Origin: Geomonas oryzisoli
GTDB lineage: Bacteria > Desulfobacterota > Desulfuromonadia > Geobacterales > Geobacteraceae
Reading direction: 5' to 3'
Assembly (NCBI RefSeq): GCF_018986915.1
Contig: NZ_CP076723.1
Span: 4,740,228 to 4,804,227 of the forward strand
Length of the DNA: 64,000 bases
The position numbers were made by a program, and so were the translations under genes. This document shows positions 36,798 to 45,332 of the stretch, in pieces; the stretch's first letter is position 1, and each line of letters opens with the position of its first letter. Under the pieces are notes generated by a model. The model did not search any database. It saw nothing but the letters and a program-made list of their open reading frames with translations, and had not been told where the DNA came from.

Positions 36798-38171
36798 ATG
36801 AAGAAGATATCCGCAATAGTGCTGGCAGCCGGCATGGGAACCAGGATGAAGTCGAACCTGGTCAAGGTGATGCACCAGGTGGCCGGCCCACCGATGATAG
36901 AATGGCCCGTTGCCGCCGCATTCGCCGCGGGGGTTAAGCGTTGCGTCCTGGTGGTGGGGCACCAGCAGGAGAAAGTGCGCGAATATTTCGCCGGGCGTGC
37001 CGAGATAGGCTTCGCGCTGCAGGCCGAGCAGCTCGGCACCGGGCACGCCGTGCGCTGCGCCATGCCCGAGATCGAAGCCGATGCCGAAACCGTGCTCATC
37101 CTCTGCGGAGACACTCCGCTGCTCACCGCCGACAGTCTGCGCGGCATGCTCGACGCCCACGAACGGAGCAAGGCCTGCGTGACCGTCATGACCGCCACCC
37201 TGGATGACCCCTTCGGCTACGGCCGTATCGTCAAGAGTTCGGACGGCAAGGTGGTCGCCATCACCGAGCAGAAGGATGCCAGCGAGGCGGAGCGCCTGAT
37301 CCGGGAGGTCAATGCCGGCGTGTACTGCGTCGACCGCGCCTTCCTCGCCGAGGCGGTCGACAAGCTCGACAACGACAATGCCCAGAAGGAATACTACCTG
37401 ACCGACGTGGTGCGCCAGGCCAACGCCCGCGGGCTCGACTGCCGCAGCTACCCGGTTGCCGACCCCCTGGAGATCTCCGGCGTGAACGACCGCGCCCAGA
37501 TGGCCGACGCGGCGGCGGTGCTGCGTCGGCGCATCAACCGGGAGCTGATGCTCTCCGGCGTCACCATGATCGACCCCGCCGTGGTCTACATCGATCGTGG
37601 CGTCACGATCGGCCGCGACAGCGTGGTCTACCCAGGCGCCGTCATCAAGGGGAACACGGTGATCGGCGAGCGCTGCAAGATCGGCCAGAACGCGCTGATC
37701 GAGGACTGCCGGATCGCCGACGACGTGGCGGTCAAGGCGGGGAGCGTGCTGGAGGATTCCGTGGTCGGTCCGGAAGCAGCCATCGGCCCGATGGCGCACT
37801 TGCGTCCCGGCACCGAGCTCTCGGCGCAGGTGAAGATCGGCAACTTCGTCGAGACCAAGAAGGCCTTCATGGGGGAGGGCTCCAAGGCCTCCCACCTCAC
37901 CTACCTCGGGGACGCGACCATCGGGCGCGACGTCAACATCGGCTGCGGCACCATCACCTGCAACTACGACGGCGTCAGAAAGCACAAGACCGTGATCGAG
38001 GACGGCGTCTTCGTGGGGAGCGACGTGCAACTGGTGGCCCCGGTGACGGTCGGGAAGAACTCCCTGATCGCGGCGGGCACCACCGTCACCAAGGACGTCC
38101 CCGCCGATTCCCTGGCTATCGCCCGCTCCCCCCAGGTGAACAAGGAAGGGTGGACCCTCAGGAAAAAATAA
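36798..38171 (+). CDS. glmU: Bifunctional UDP-N-acetylglucosamine pyrophosphorylase / glucosamine-1-phosphate N-acetyltransferase
   Basis: A 457-residue enzyme making UDP-GlcNAc for peptidoglycan and lipopolysaccharide. The N-terminal uridyltransferase domain has AIVLAAGMGTRMKS and the QLGTGHAV motif. The C-terminal half is a left-handed beta-helix of hexapeptide repeats with the acetyltransferase active-site region (HLRPGTELSAQVKIGNFVETKK and GCGTITCNYDG). I chose the ATG at 36798, which has AAGGGGGA upstream and directly begins the nucleotide-binding motif. glmS follows 86 bases later, forming a natural two-gene amino-sugar operon. Confidence 0.95.
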   Translation: MKKISAIVLAAGMGTRMKSNLVKVMHQVAGPPMIEWPVAAAFAAGVKRCVLVVGHQQEKVREYFAGRAEIGFALQAEQLGTGHAVRCAMPEIEADAETVLILCGDTPLLTADSLRGMLDAHERSKACVTVMTATLDDPFGYGRIVKSSDGKVVAITEQKDASEAERLIREVNAGVYCVDRAFLAEAVDKLDNDNAQKEYYLTDVVRQANARGLDCRSYPVADPLEISGVNDRAQMADAAAVLRRRINRELMLSGVTMIDPAVVYIDRGVTIGRDSVVYPGAVIKGNTVIGERCKIGQNALIEDCRIADDVAVKAGSVLEDSVVGPEAAIGPMAHLRPGTELSAQVKIGNFVETKKAFMGEGSKASHLTYLGDATIGRDVNIGCGTITCNYDGVRKHKTVIEDGVFVGSDVQLVAPVTVGKNSLIAAGTTVTKDVPADSLAIARSPQVNKEGWTLRKK

Positions 38172-38257
38172 CTGTTGCGGGCCCCGCCAAGATGGTATCC
38201 TGTACCGTCTTGGGTACGCCCATTGTTAATTAACAAATCGATTAAACGGAGTCATAC

Positions 38258-40087
<1,830 letters not shown>

Positions 40088-40110
40088 GACTGTGCCGCAG
40101 TGAAAGCAAG

Positions 40111-40146
40111 AAGGGGAGACAGCTTAGGCTGTCTCCCCTTTTTTGT
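40111..40146 (+). terminator. Rho-independent terminator after glmS
   Basis: AAGGGGAGACAGC pairs with GCTGTCTCCCCTT around the loop TTAG, followed by a T-run. Perfect 13-bp stem. Confidence 0.9.
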
Positions 40147-40274
40147 GCTCGGCGACGGAGATCCTGGGGGGCTGGCGGGTTATAACACTTGCTGACGACT
40201 CTCATGTGCTTTCGTCACGTTACCATGTACACTATACAGACGCTGAACATCCGATGAGCGCTGAGAGGTGGATT

Positions 40275-40793
40275 ATGCCGGTATTGATAGGGCACGAGAT
40301 AAGGGATGCGATTGCTCGCGGGGAAATAGGCATTGATCCGCTGGACGATTCCCAGATCGGACCGGGATCGATCGATCTGACTTTGGGCAACGACTTTCGG
40401 ATCTTCAGAAAAGAGACCGGGGTCTGCCACGTGCACAACGAATCCGACTTTGCCGATGTGACTGAAGCGGTCACGGTGGCGGACGGAAGCTTCATAACCA
40501 TCGCTCCCTGCGAGATGATCCTGGGCATCACCAGGGAGCGGATCACCCTTGCCGAGACCATGGCGGGGTGGCTGGAGGGGAGGAGCCGGTTCGCCCGTTT
40601 CGGGCTGGCGGTCCATGTCACCGCCGGATTCATGCAGCCGGGGATCTCCAACCAGCAGGTACTGGAAATCGTGAACCTGGGGCATAAGACCCTGGCGCTT
40701 TATCCGGGCACGCGCATCTGCCAGTTTGTCTTCGAACGATGCATCGGTTCGGCGAAATATGAAGGGAGGTTCGCCGATCAGGCCAAACCTTGA
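40275..40793 (+). CDS. dcd: dCTP deaminase
   Basis: A 172-residue trimeric enzyme that deaminates dCTP to dUTP, supplying the thymidylate pathway. The signature SIDLTLGNDFRIF and the core motif GWLEGRSRFARFGLAVHVTAG (with the catalytic Glu) identify the family. I chose the ATG at 40275 (GAGAGGTGG upstream). Product length is slightly short for dCTP deaminases (about 175-195). FMQPG appears where other members have IDPG, so substrate specificity (dCTP-only or bifunctional deaminase/dUTPase) is not certain. Confidence 0.88.
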   Translation: MPVLIGHEIRDAIARGEIGIDPLDDSQIGPGSIDLTLGNDFRIFRKETGVCHVHNESDFADVTEAVTVADGSFITIAPCEMILGITRERITLAETMAGWLEGRSRFARFGLAVHVTAGFMQPGISNQQVLEIVNLGHKTLALYPGTRICQFVFERCIGSAKYEGRFADQAKP

Positions 40794-40876
40794 CCCCTCC
40801 CCGCATCGACTCACCTTCTCTCCCCCGTTATTCCCCCTTTCGGTTCGGTCGTTTTTGTATCTGTGTAGTCACCGTA

Positions 40877-41926
40877 CGCGTCGAGTGATTCACCTGACGC
40901 GTCGAGCGAGTCGCTGAACGCGATGAGCGAGTCACCGGACGCGATGAGCGAGTCACCGGACGCGTCGAGCGAGTCACCGGACGCGTCGAGCGAGTCACCG
41001 GACGCGTCGAGCGAGTCACCGGACGCGTCGAGCGAGTCACCGGACGCGTCGAGCGAGTCACCGGACGCGTCGAGCGAGTCACCGGACGCGTCGAGCGAGT
41101 CACCGGACGCGTCGAGCGAGTCACCGGACGCGTCGAGCGAGTCACCGGACGCGTCGAGCGAGTCACCGGACGCGTCGAGCGAGTCACCGGACGCGTCGAG
41201 CGAGTCACCGGACGCGTCGAGCGAGTCACCGGACGCGTCGAGCGAGTCACCGGACGCGTCGAGCGAGTCACCGGACGCGTCGAGCGAGTCACCGGACGCG
41301 TCGAGCGAGTCACCGGACGCGTCGAGCGAGTCACCGGACGCGTCGAGCGAGTCACCGGACGCGTCGAGCGAGTCACCGGACGCGTCGAGCGAGTCACCGG
41401 ACGCGTCGAGCGAGTCACCGGACGCGTCGAGCGAGTCACCGGACGCGTCGAGCGAGTCACCGGACGCGTCGAGCGAGTCACCGGACGCGTCGAGCGAGTC
41501 ACCGGACGCGTCGAGCGAGTCACCGGACGCGTCGAGCGAGTCACCGGACGCGTCGAGCGAGTCACCGGACGCGTCGAGCGAGTCACCGGACGCGTCGAGC
41601 GAGTCACCGGACGCGTCGAGCGAGTCACCGGACGCGTCGAGCGAGTCACCGGACGCGTCGAGCGAGTCACCGGACGCGTCGAGCGAGTCACCGGACGCGT
41701 CGAGCGAGTCACCGGACGCGATGAGCGAGTCACCGAACGCGTCGAGCGAGTCACCGGACGCGATGAGCGAGTCACCGAACGCGTCGAGCGAGTCACCGGA
41801 CGCGATGAGCGAGTCACCGGACGCGATGAGCGACTCGCCGAACGCGATGAGCGAGTCACCGAACGCGATGAGCGACTCACCTTGCGCGTCAAGCGAGTCA
41901 CCCAACGCGCCGGGATCATCAAAGAA
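40877..41926. repeat. Tandem array of a 21-bp repeat, about 50 units
   Basis: Forty-nine clear 21-bp units (40877-41905) and a weak fiftieth unit lie in perfect phase without one insertion or deletion. Units 5-40 (40961-41716, 36 copies) are identical; the first four and last nine carry substitutions. Each unit contains the 8-bp palindrome GACGCGTC and the stretch GAGCGAGTCACC. Because 21 is a multiple of three and the unit has no stop in three frames, long open frames appear on both strands (SESPDAS on plus, GDSLDAS and RPVTRST on minus). I do not count any of these as a gene. Decay at the ends and homogeneity in the middle are typical of minisatellites that grow by slippage or unequal exchange. 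Confidence 0.95.
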
Positions 41927-41974
41927 CGCATGGAGCGGGGCTCCCGCGCCCTTTCGTTTTGGATGGCAATGTAG

Positions 41975-41994
41975 GGGCGAATAATCATTCGCCC
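41975..41994. repeat. Small palindrome (GGGCGAAT / ATTCGCCC)
   Basis: Perfect 8-bp stem with a 4-base loop AATC, at the right edge of the 21-bp array. The phrase TGTAGGGGCGAATAATCATT resembles a widespread intergenic palindrome of many bacterial genomes. Confidence 0.6.
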
Positions 41995-42342
41995 TCGTTG
42001 GCACCACCGTCCATCTCGCCATTGAGGATGGTCGGGCGTCCCGCGTGCCGCCTTCCTCACTTCGCCTTTGACATGTATGCAGCATCTCTATATATTGCGA
42101 TTGATTTGTAGCGGCAAATGAGAGTCGCTACAGGTGTATCTTCCACCTCCGGGGGAGGGCGGGAGGATGACCAGTTTTCTGTCCATCCCCCCAAATGGCA
42201 CGATTTCCAACCATGGCTATGTGTCACCTCAGCATGTTACGTCAGCAGGTCAGTTAGCTTAATCAATATATACGCGGCAATGTGGGAAGATGACGGCAAT
42301 TCTGCCTAATAACTAGTTGGCCACAAGGAACTTGGTACTTCG
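41995..42342. other. Non-coding region between tandem array and cassette-like genes
   Basis: About 350 bases. The first part continues dispersed-repeat-like sequence; the second (from about 42210) is A/T-rich with TTAATCAATATATACGC. At 42316-42322 GTTGGCC matches the 7-base core that closes the third attC-like site (44170-44176), so this is a candidate cassette boundary or attI-type site. No integrase gene lies here. Confidence 0.5.
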
Positions 42343-42732
42343 ATGAACCCTGCGACTATTTTTGTAATCTCCTTAGGAATTATCATCCTCTTTGGCCTAC
42401 TTGCAGTATTACTTGGCCCGATGTTCGGGTGGCAAATTGCCGCGCGAAATGCAGTGTTCATTCCTTTTACCTCCCGAGTTGAAGCACGAGCCAATCTTAG
42501 AGAAGCATTTTCCGCCCAAGGATGGGAAGTTGAGCGTGATGAACCTGACGAGATGACAGCTCGGACCAAGCCAAGCTGGCGTTCGTGGGGAGAGGTTGTG
42601 AAGGTTAAGTTTGAAGATAGCGGTGCAACGGTGACATCAGAATGTGCACTCCCGACGCAGGCTGTAGATTACGGTAAGAATAAAATCAATCTTCGGAAGC
42701 TAGTAGAAAGTTTGTCGAAAAACAATGTCTGA
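42343..42732 (+). CDS. Hypothetical membrane-anchored protein, cassette gene 1
   Basis: A 129-residue protein of unknown function. Residues 4-30 form one hydrophobic segment (IFVISLGIIILFGLLAVLLG), and the remaining 100 residues form a soluble alpha/beta domain (RSWGEVVKVKFEDSGATVTSECALPTQ). The codon use and base composition are clearly A/T-richer than in neighbouring genes, suggesting transfer. The stop codon is followed within 10 bases by an attC-like site. AAGGAA is upstream but rather far from the ATG. Confidence 0.6.
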   Translation: MNPATIFVISLGIIILFGLLAVLLGPMFGWQIAARNAVFIPFTSRVEARANLREAFSAQGWEVERDEPDEMTARTKPSWRSWGEVVKVKFEDSGATVTSECALPTQAVDYGKNKINLRKLVESLSKNNV

Positions 42733-42740
42733 CAAGGCTT

Positions 42741-42801
42741 CCCCAACAAGGCAGTTGGACCGGGGCGGAGATCCGCCCGGTCAACTCCCGACCCGTTGGA
42801 C
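42741..42801 (+). other. attC-like recombination site 1 (integron cassette 3' end)
   Basis: Outer 7-mers CCCCAAC (42741-42747) and GTTGGAC (42795-42801, matching GTTRRRY) flank an imperfect inverted repeat. The left strand AGTTG-g-ACCGGG-g-CGGA pairs with TCCG-CCCGGT-CAACT, leaving two unpaired G residues on one side only. Extrahelical bases on one arm are the hallmark of attC sites. Length is 61 nt. It shares 22 of the last 26 bases with site 2. Confidence 0.75.
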
Positions 42802-42807
42802 AAGAGC

Positions 42808-43380
42808 ATGAAGAAAAACAGGATAACTCAATACGACTACGTTCGGCTTACAAGGCTGCATCGTGCTTTCCACCAAGAGGAAGTTGTAGGGACACGTCAA
42901 CCAACTGTCGGCGATATAGCCGCCGTAATTGAAATATACGAAAAACCGGAATTGGGATATGAACTGGAATCAGTGAATGAAGACGGCACTACGAATTGGT
43001 TGGTCACTGTGTCAGCGTCTGACGTTGAACTGGAGGTGATAAAACGTTCGCCTGTGGAGATAATGATGAAGCCTGTTACTTATTACAACACATCCACTAA
43101 AGTTCAAATAGGTGATTATGTTGAGCTAAAAGTGTGGCTGTTTTTCTGGAAAGGCTGGCAAAAAGGGCGAGTCTATTATGTGCCTGGAGTATCTCCTAAG
43201 AGTGACAGCCTCGAGTATGACGGTCTGTCTTGGGTGTCAATCCATGATAAGAACGGAAGTCCAGTAGGAGTTGTGGTTAACCCGGACACAGGACAGCTAA
43301 AGAAGACTGTGCGATTCATTAGGCGGTCAGATGATGCTTTGACTGAAACACCCGTAGATTACAGCTTCCCTGATGAATAA
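42808..43380 (+). CDS. Hypothetical protein with DUF4926-like N-terminus, cassette gene 2
   Basis: A 190-residue, probably cytosolic protein of unknown function. The ATG at 42808 is chosen over a TTG at 42796 that lies inside the attC-like site. The first 70 residues (YDYVRLTRLHRAFHQEEVVG, then GDIAAVIEIYEKPELGYELESV) have the SH3-like look of DUF4926 small proteins, which are common in toxin-antitoxin and immunity settings; the remaining part is a separate beta-rich domain. It begins seven bases after attC site 1 and ends seven bases before site 2, which is exactly the packing of an integron cassette. Confidence 0.6.
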   Translation: MKKNRITQYDYVRLTRLHRAFHQEEVVGTRQPTVGDIAAVIEIYEKPELGYELESVNEDGTTNWLVTVSASDVELEVIKRSPVEIMMKPVTYYNTSTKVQIGDYVELKVWLFFWKGWQKGRVYYVPGVSPKSDSLEYDGLSWVSIHDKNGSPVGVVVNPDTGQLKKTVRFIRRSDDALTETPVDYSFPDE

Positions 43381-43386
43381 AGGGAC

Positions 43387-43444
43387 GTCCAACACGCGGT
43401 TAGAACACGGCTAAGGCCGCCGGTCAAGGCCGGACCCGTTGGAC
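43387..43444 (+). other. attC-like recombination site 2
   Basis: R''-type core GTCCAAC (43387-43393) and R'-type core GTTGGAC (43438-43444) are perfectly complementary. Inside, TTaGAaCaCGG pairs with CCGGTCAA if three A residues are left extrahelical. Length is 58 nt. The right half is nearly the same as in site 1. Confidence 0.7.
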
Positions 43445-43472
43445 AAAGCACTGTACACAAGGAGACTCGTGT

Positions 43473-44105
43473 ATGAATTCAGCATCAATTACGTTCTGCC
43501 CCTCTTGTGGGGAAAGCGTCGAGAGGGCAGAAATCTTTGATGCTCATGCCGAAGGATTCCGATGTCAAAATGGGCACTATCTTCACAACTTGAGATCAGG
43601 CGTGTACACCAGCGAGACCATGGGCAGTTATTTGAATCTCACATCGGGAAAGGAGTCGCCTAAGGATATCCTGAAAGAGTGGCTTACAAACGCACGTCTT
43701 CGCGATCATCTTAACGACAACCTAGCCGGCATCCTGCGATTCCTTCTAGACCACGAGAATGGGAAAGCCGAGACAAAAGAACCACTAAAGTATACCTACT
43801 GTCCCTCCTGTGGTGAAAAGCTTGGAGATGTTACTCCAGAGGAAGAGCTGTATGAAACTGTTCTGAAATGCAAAAACTCCCATACCTTTTTAAGCAGGGG
43901 GGGGATGCATGCACCTGGTTCCGAAGAGCGATTCAGCTTTGACTACGATGAAAGGTACTTTCGTATGAGCTACTTATCGTGGATGGAAAACAAACACCTT
44001 GCCAATTATTTCCCACATGAACTGAGAAAAGCATTGAATTCGTATAGGAATAGCCCCATCTGTGACTGTTTAGGTGAAGGAAAAGGCCGAGACGAAATCA
44101 AGTGA
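43473..44105 (+). CDS. Hypothetical protein with duplicated zinc-ribbon module, cassette gene 3
   Basis: A 210-residue protein consisting of two related modules. Each starts with a CPSCGE motif (residues about 9-14 and 110-115) and continues to a Cys-x-x(n)-His partner (FRCQNGHYLHNL and LKCKNSHTFLSRGG). The zinc-ribbon duplication with intervening helices suggests nucleic-acid or protein binding. The ATG at 43473 has AAGGAGA upstream. Base composition is low in G+C like the two preceding cassette genes. Function unknown. Confidence 0.62.
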   Translation: MNSASITFCPSCGESVERAEIFDAHAEGFRCQNGHYLHNLRSGVYTSETMGSYLNLTSGKESPKDILKEWLTNARLRDHLNDNLAGILRFLLDHENGKAETKEPLKYTYCPSCGEKLGDVTPEEELYETVLKCKNSHTFLSRGGMHAPGSEERFSFDYDERYFRMSYLSWMENKHLANYFPHELRKALNSYRNSPICDCLGEGKGRDEIK

Positions 44106-44116
44106 GTAGCGACAGT

Positions 44117-44176
44117 GTCCAACCACGTCCTTAGACGCGGACGGCTGGCGCCGCCGATCACCTCACGCCGTTGGCC
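44117..44176 (+). other. attC-like recombination site 3
   Basis: GTCCAAC (44117-44123) and GTTGGCC (44170-44176) are complementary at six of seven positions. Its left half shares GTCCAAC-N7-TTAGA with the GTCCAAC-N6-TTAGA of site 2. The internal stem is less clear than in sites 1 and 2. Length is 60 nt. Confidence 0.55.
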
Positions 44177-44253
44177 TCAACGGGCTCCGGGGGGGGAGAA
44201 GGTTCAGGCAGGGGGGAAAAGCAAAAGCAGATTGGTCGGCGCGAACAGCCGGT

Positions 44254-44697
44254 TCATGCAGCGTGTTTATGCTTGAGGATCTCCCACCCGATACATGCAA
44301 GCCAGATATTTCGTGGAATCCGCTTGCTGCCAGTGCGGTAGTGAGTGATCATCCTACGGGTCATACCAAGCGCCTCCGCAGCAGTCGACAAAGAAAGATC
44401 GTTGCGCTTCATCCATTCGTTGAATTCTTCAGGGGAGGGTTCACCTGCCTGTGCTTTACAACGGGTGTACAATTGGTCGGCTCCAAGCTCAATGTCTTCG
44501 CTCCATTCTACGCTGTGACCATACCAGCCGACACGAGCCTTTTTAAAGACCTCTGAATCTTTGAGCGGTTCTAGTAGTGCAAAACGCAACATCCAGTCTC
44601 CAATGTCGGCTTGCATGGTTTCACCCGTCGTCCAACGGATAACCAGACCGGCAGGCTCCGTTACAGTGACTTCTTCAATTCGCGGGGGTTTGTTCAT
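44254..44697 (-). CDS. DUF2442 protein with C-terminal helix-turn-helix
   Basis: A 147-residue protein: an N-terminal DUF2442-type domain (RIEEVTVTEPAGLVIRWTTGE, DIGDWMLRFALLEPL) and a C-terminal XRE-like helix-turn-helix (MKRNDLSLSTAAEALGMTRRMITHYRTGSKRIP). The ATG at 44697 is preceded by GGAGGAG and overlaps the stop of the DUF4160 gene by four bases. DUF4160-DUF2442 pairs recur in bacterial genomes and have been regarded as toxin-antitoxin-like; the helix-turn-helix suggests this member is the autoregulating half. Confidence 0.72.
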   Translation of the reverse strand: MNKPPRIEEVTVTEPAGLVIRWTTGETMQADIGDWMLRFALLEPLKDSEVFKKARVGWYGHSVEWSEDIELGADQLYTRCKAQAGEPSPEEFNEWMKRNDLSLSTAAEALGMTRRMITHYRTGSKRIPRNIWLACIGWEILKHKHAA

Positions 44698-44927
44698 CTT
44701 GTAATCTCCTCCCATTTGGCACGCAGAAGTGACTGGTTTGCGGCGGCCCATTCCATTGCTTCGGCAGCCTTCTTTACCGGAATTATTGTGCCAGCCCGTA
44801 TCGTCAATGTCTCAATTTCCACGGAGCAGCGATCACCGTCGGTAAACTCCAGATGGAAATGCGGGGTTCCATGTTCGTTGGGATAGATGGTGAGGCGGCA
44901 CGTGCGGAAACGCATTAGCGTGGGCAT
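44694..44927 (-). CDS. DUF4160 family protein
   Basis: A 77-residue protein with the DUF4160 signature MPTLMRFRTCRLTIYPNEHGTPHFHLEF, in which the HGTPHFH segment is diagnostic. It is the first gene of a two-gene minus-strand operon with the DUF2442-HTH gene (ATGA overlap). It is proposed to be the small partner of a toxin-antitoxin-like pair; activity not established. Confidence 0.75.
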   Translation of the reverse strand: MPTLMRFRTCRLTIYPNEHGTPHFHLEFTDGDRCSVEIETLTIRAGTIIPVKKAAEAMEWAAANQSLLRAKWEEITR

Positions 44928-44966
44928 AGCCTAAATGGTAGCGAAATAATTTCACCAAGTCAAGGT

Positions 44967-45056
44967 GAGCCACGTATCACGGCTCTTGATAGAGGGACAA
45001 CATGAGGGGACGCATGATACAGGGACAACATGAGGCCGAGCCGTTGGTACGTGGCT
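44967..45056. repeat. Imperfect inverted repeat and direct repeats
   Basis: GAGCCACGTATCACGGCTC (44967-44985) and GAGCCGTTGGTACGTGGCT (45038-45056) are largely inverse to one another and each can fold on itself. Between them AGGGACAACATGAGG occurs twice (44993-45007, 45021-45035). No gene is present. Confidence 0.55.
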
Positions 45057-45110
45057 GGGAAAGGGCGTAAGGAAAGGAGCTATGTCAAGAGCCAGGGAGA
45101 GATCGGACAA

Positions 45111-45242
45111 TTAATGATGATGCGTGGCACACTCAGAAAGAAGTTCTACAATCCATGCATTAATGCTCTTGCCATGAGCGGCAGCCTGGGTGGCTAATCG
45201 CTGGTGCAGCACTGGGGGAACCCCCAAATTGAACTTGCCGGA
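45111..45242 (-). pseudogene. HicB-like ribbon-helix-helix antitoxin, 3' fragment
   Basis: On the minus strand, a 43-codon stretch translates as SGKFNLGVPPVLHQRLATQ followed by AAAHGKSINAWIVELL and a short tail ending in three His. This is the characteristic C-terminal ribbon-helix-helix of HicB/Arc-type antitoxins. The frame has a TAG just upstream and no N-terminal HicB domain or HicA toxin gene beside it. It is therefore a remnant of a lost toxin-antitoxin locus. Confidence 0.7.
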
Positions 45243-45332
45243 GCCGTACTACCACAATGTAGTACCACGGGCAAGGCTGAAGGGGGCGGCATAGCGATGG
45301 ACTGGTGGGAGGGGGGGCGGCGAAATGCCCTG

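Noticed and set aside
40877-41926. CRISPR array
   Set aside because: Units are contiguous 21-bp repeats with no spacers between them, and no cas genes are present.
40811-42085. Long open frames over the 21-bp array (434 and 410 aa on minus, 353 aa on plus) as protein genes
   Set aside because: Three frames are open at once because the unit length is a multiple of three and has no stop in them. No good ribosome-binding site, and the non-repeat ends look like intergenic repeat sequence.
42118-42309. 63-aa frame before the first cassette gene
   Set aside because: No ribosome-binding site and composition that follows the preceding intergenic repeats.
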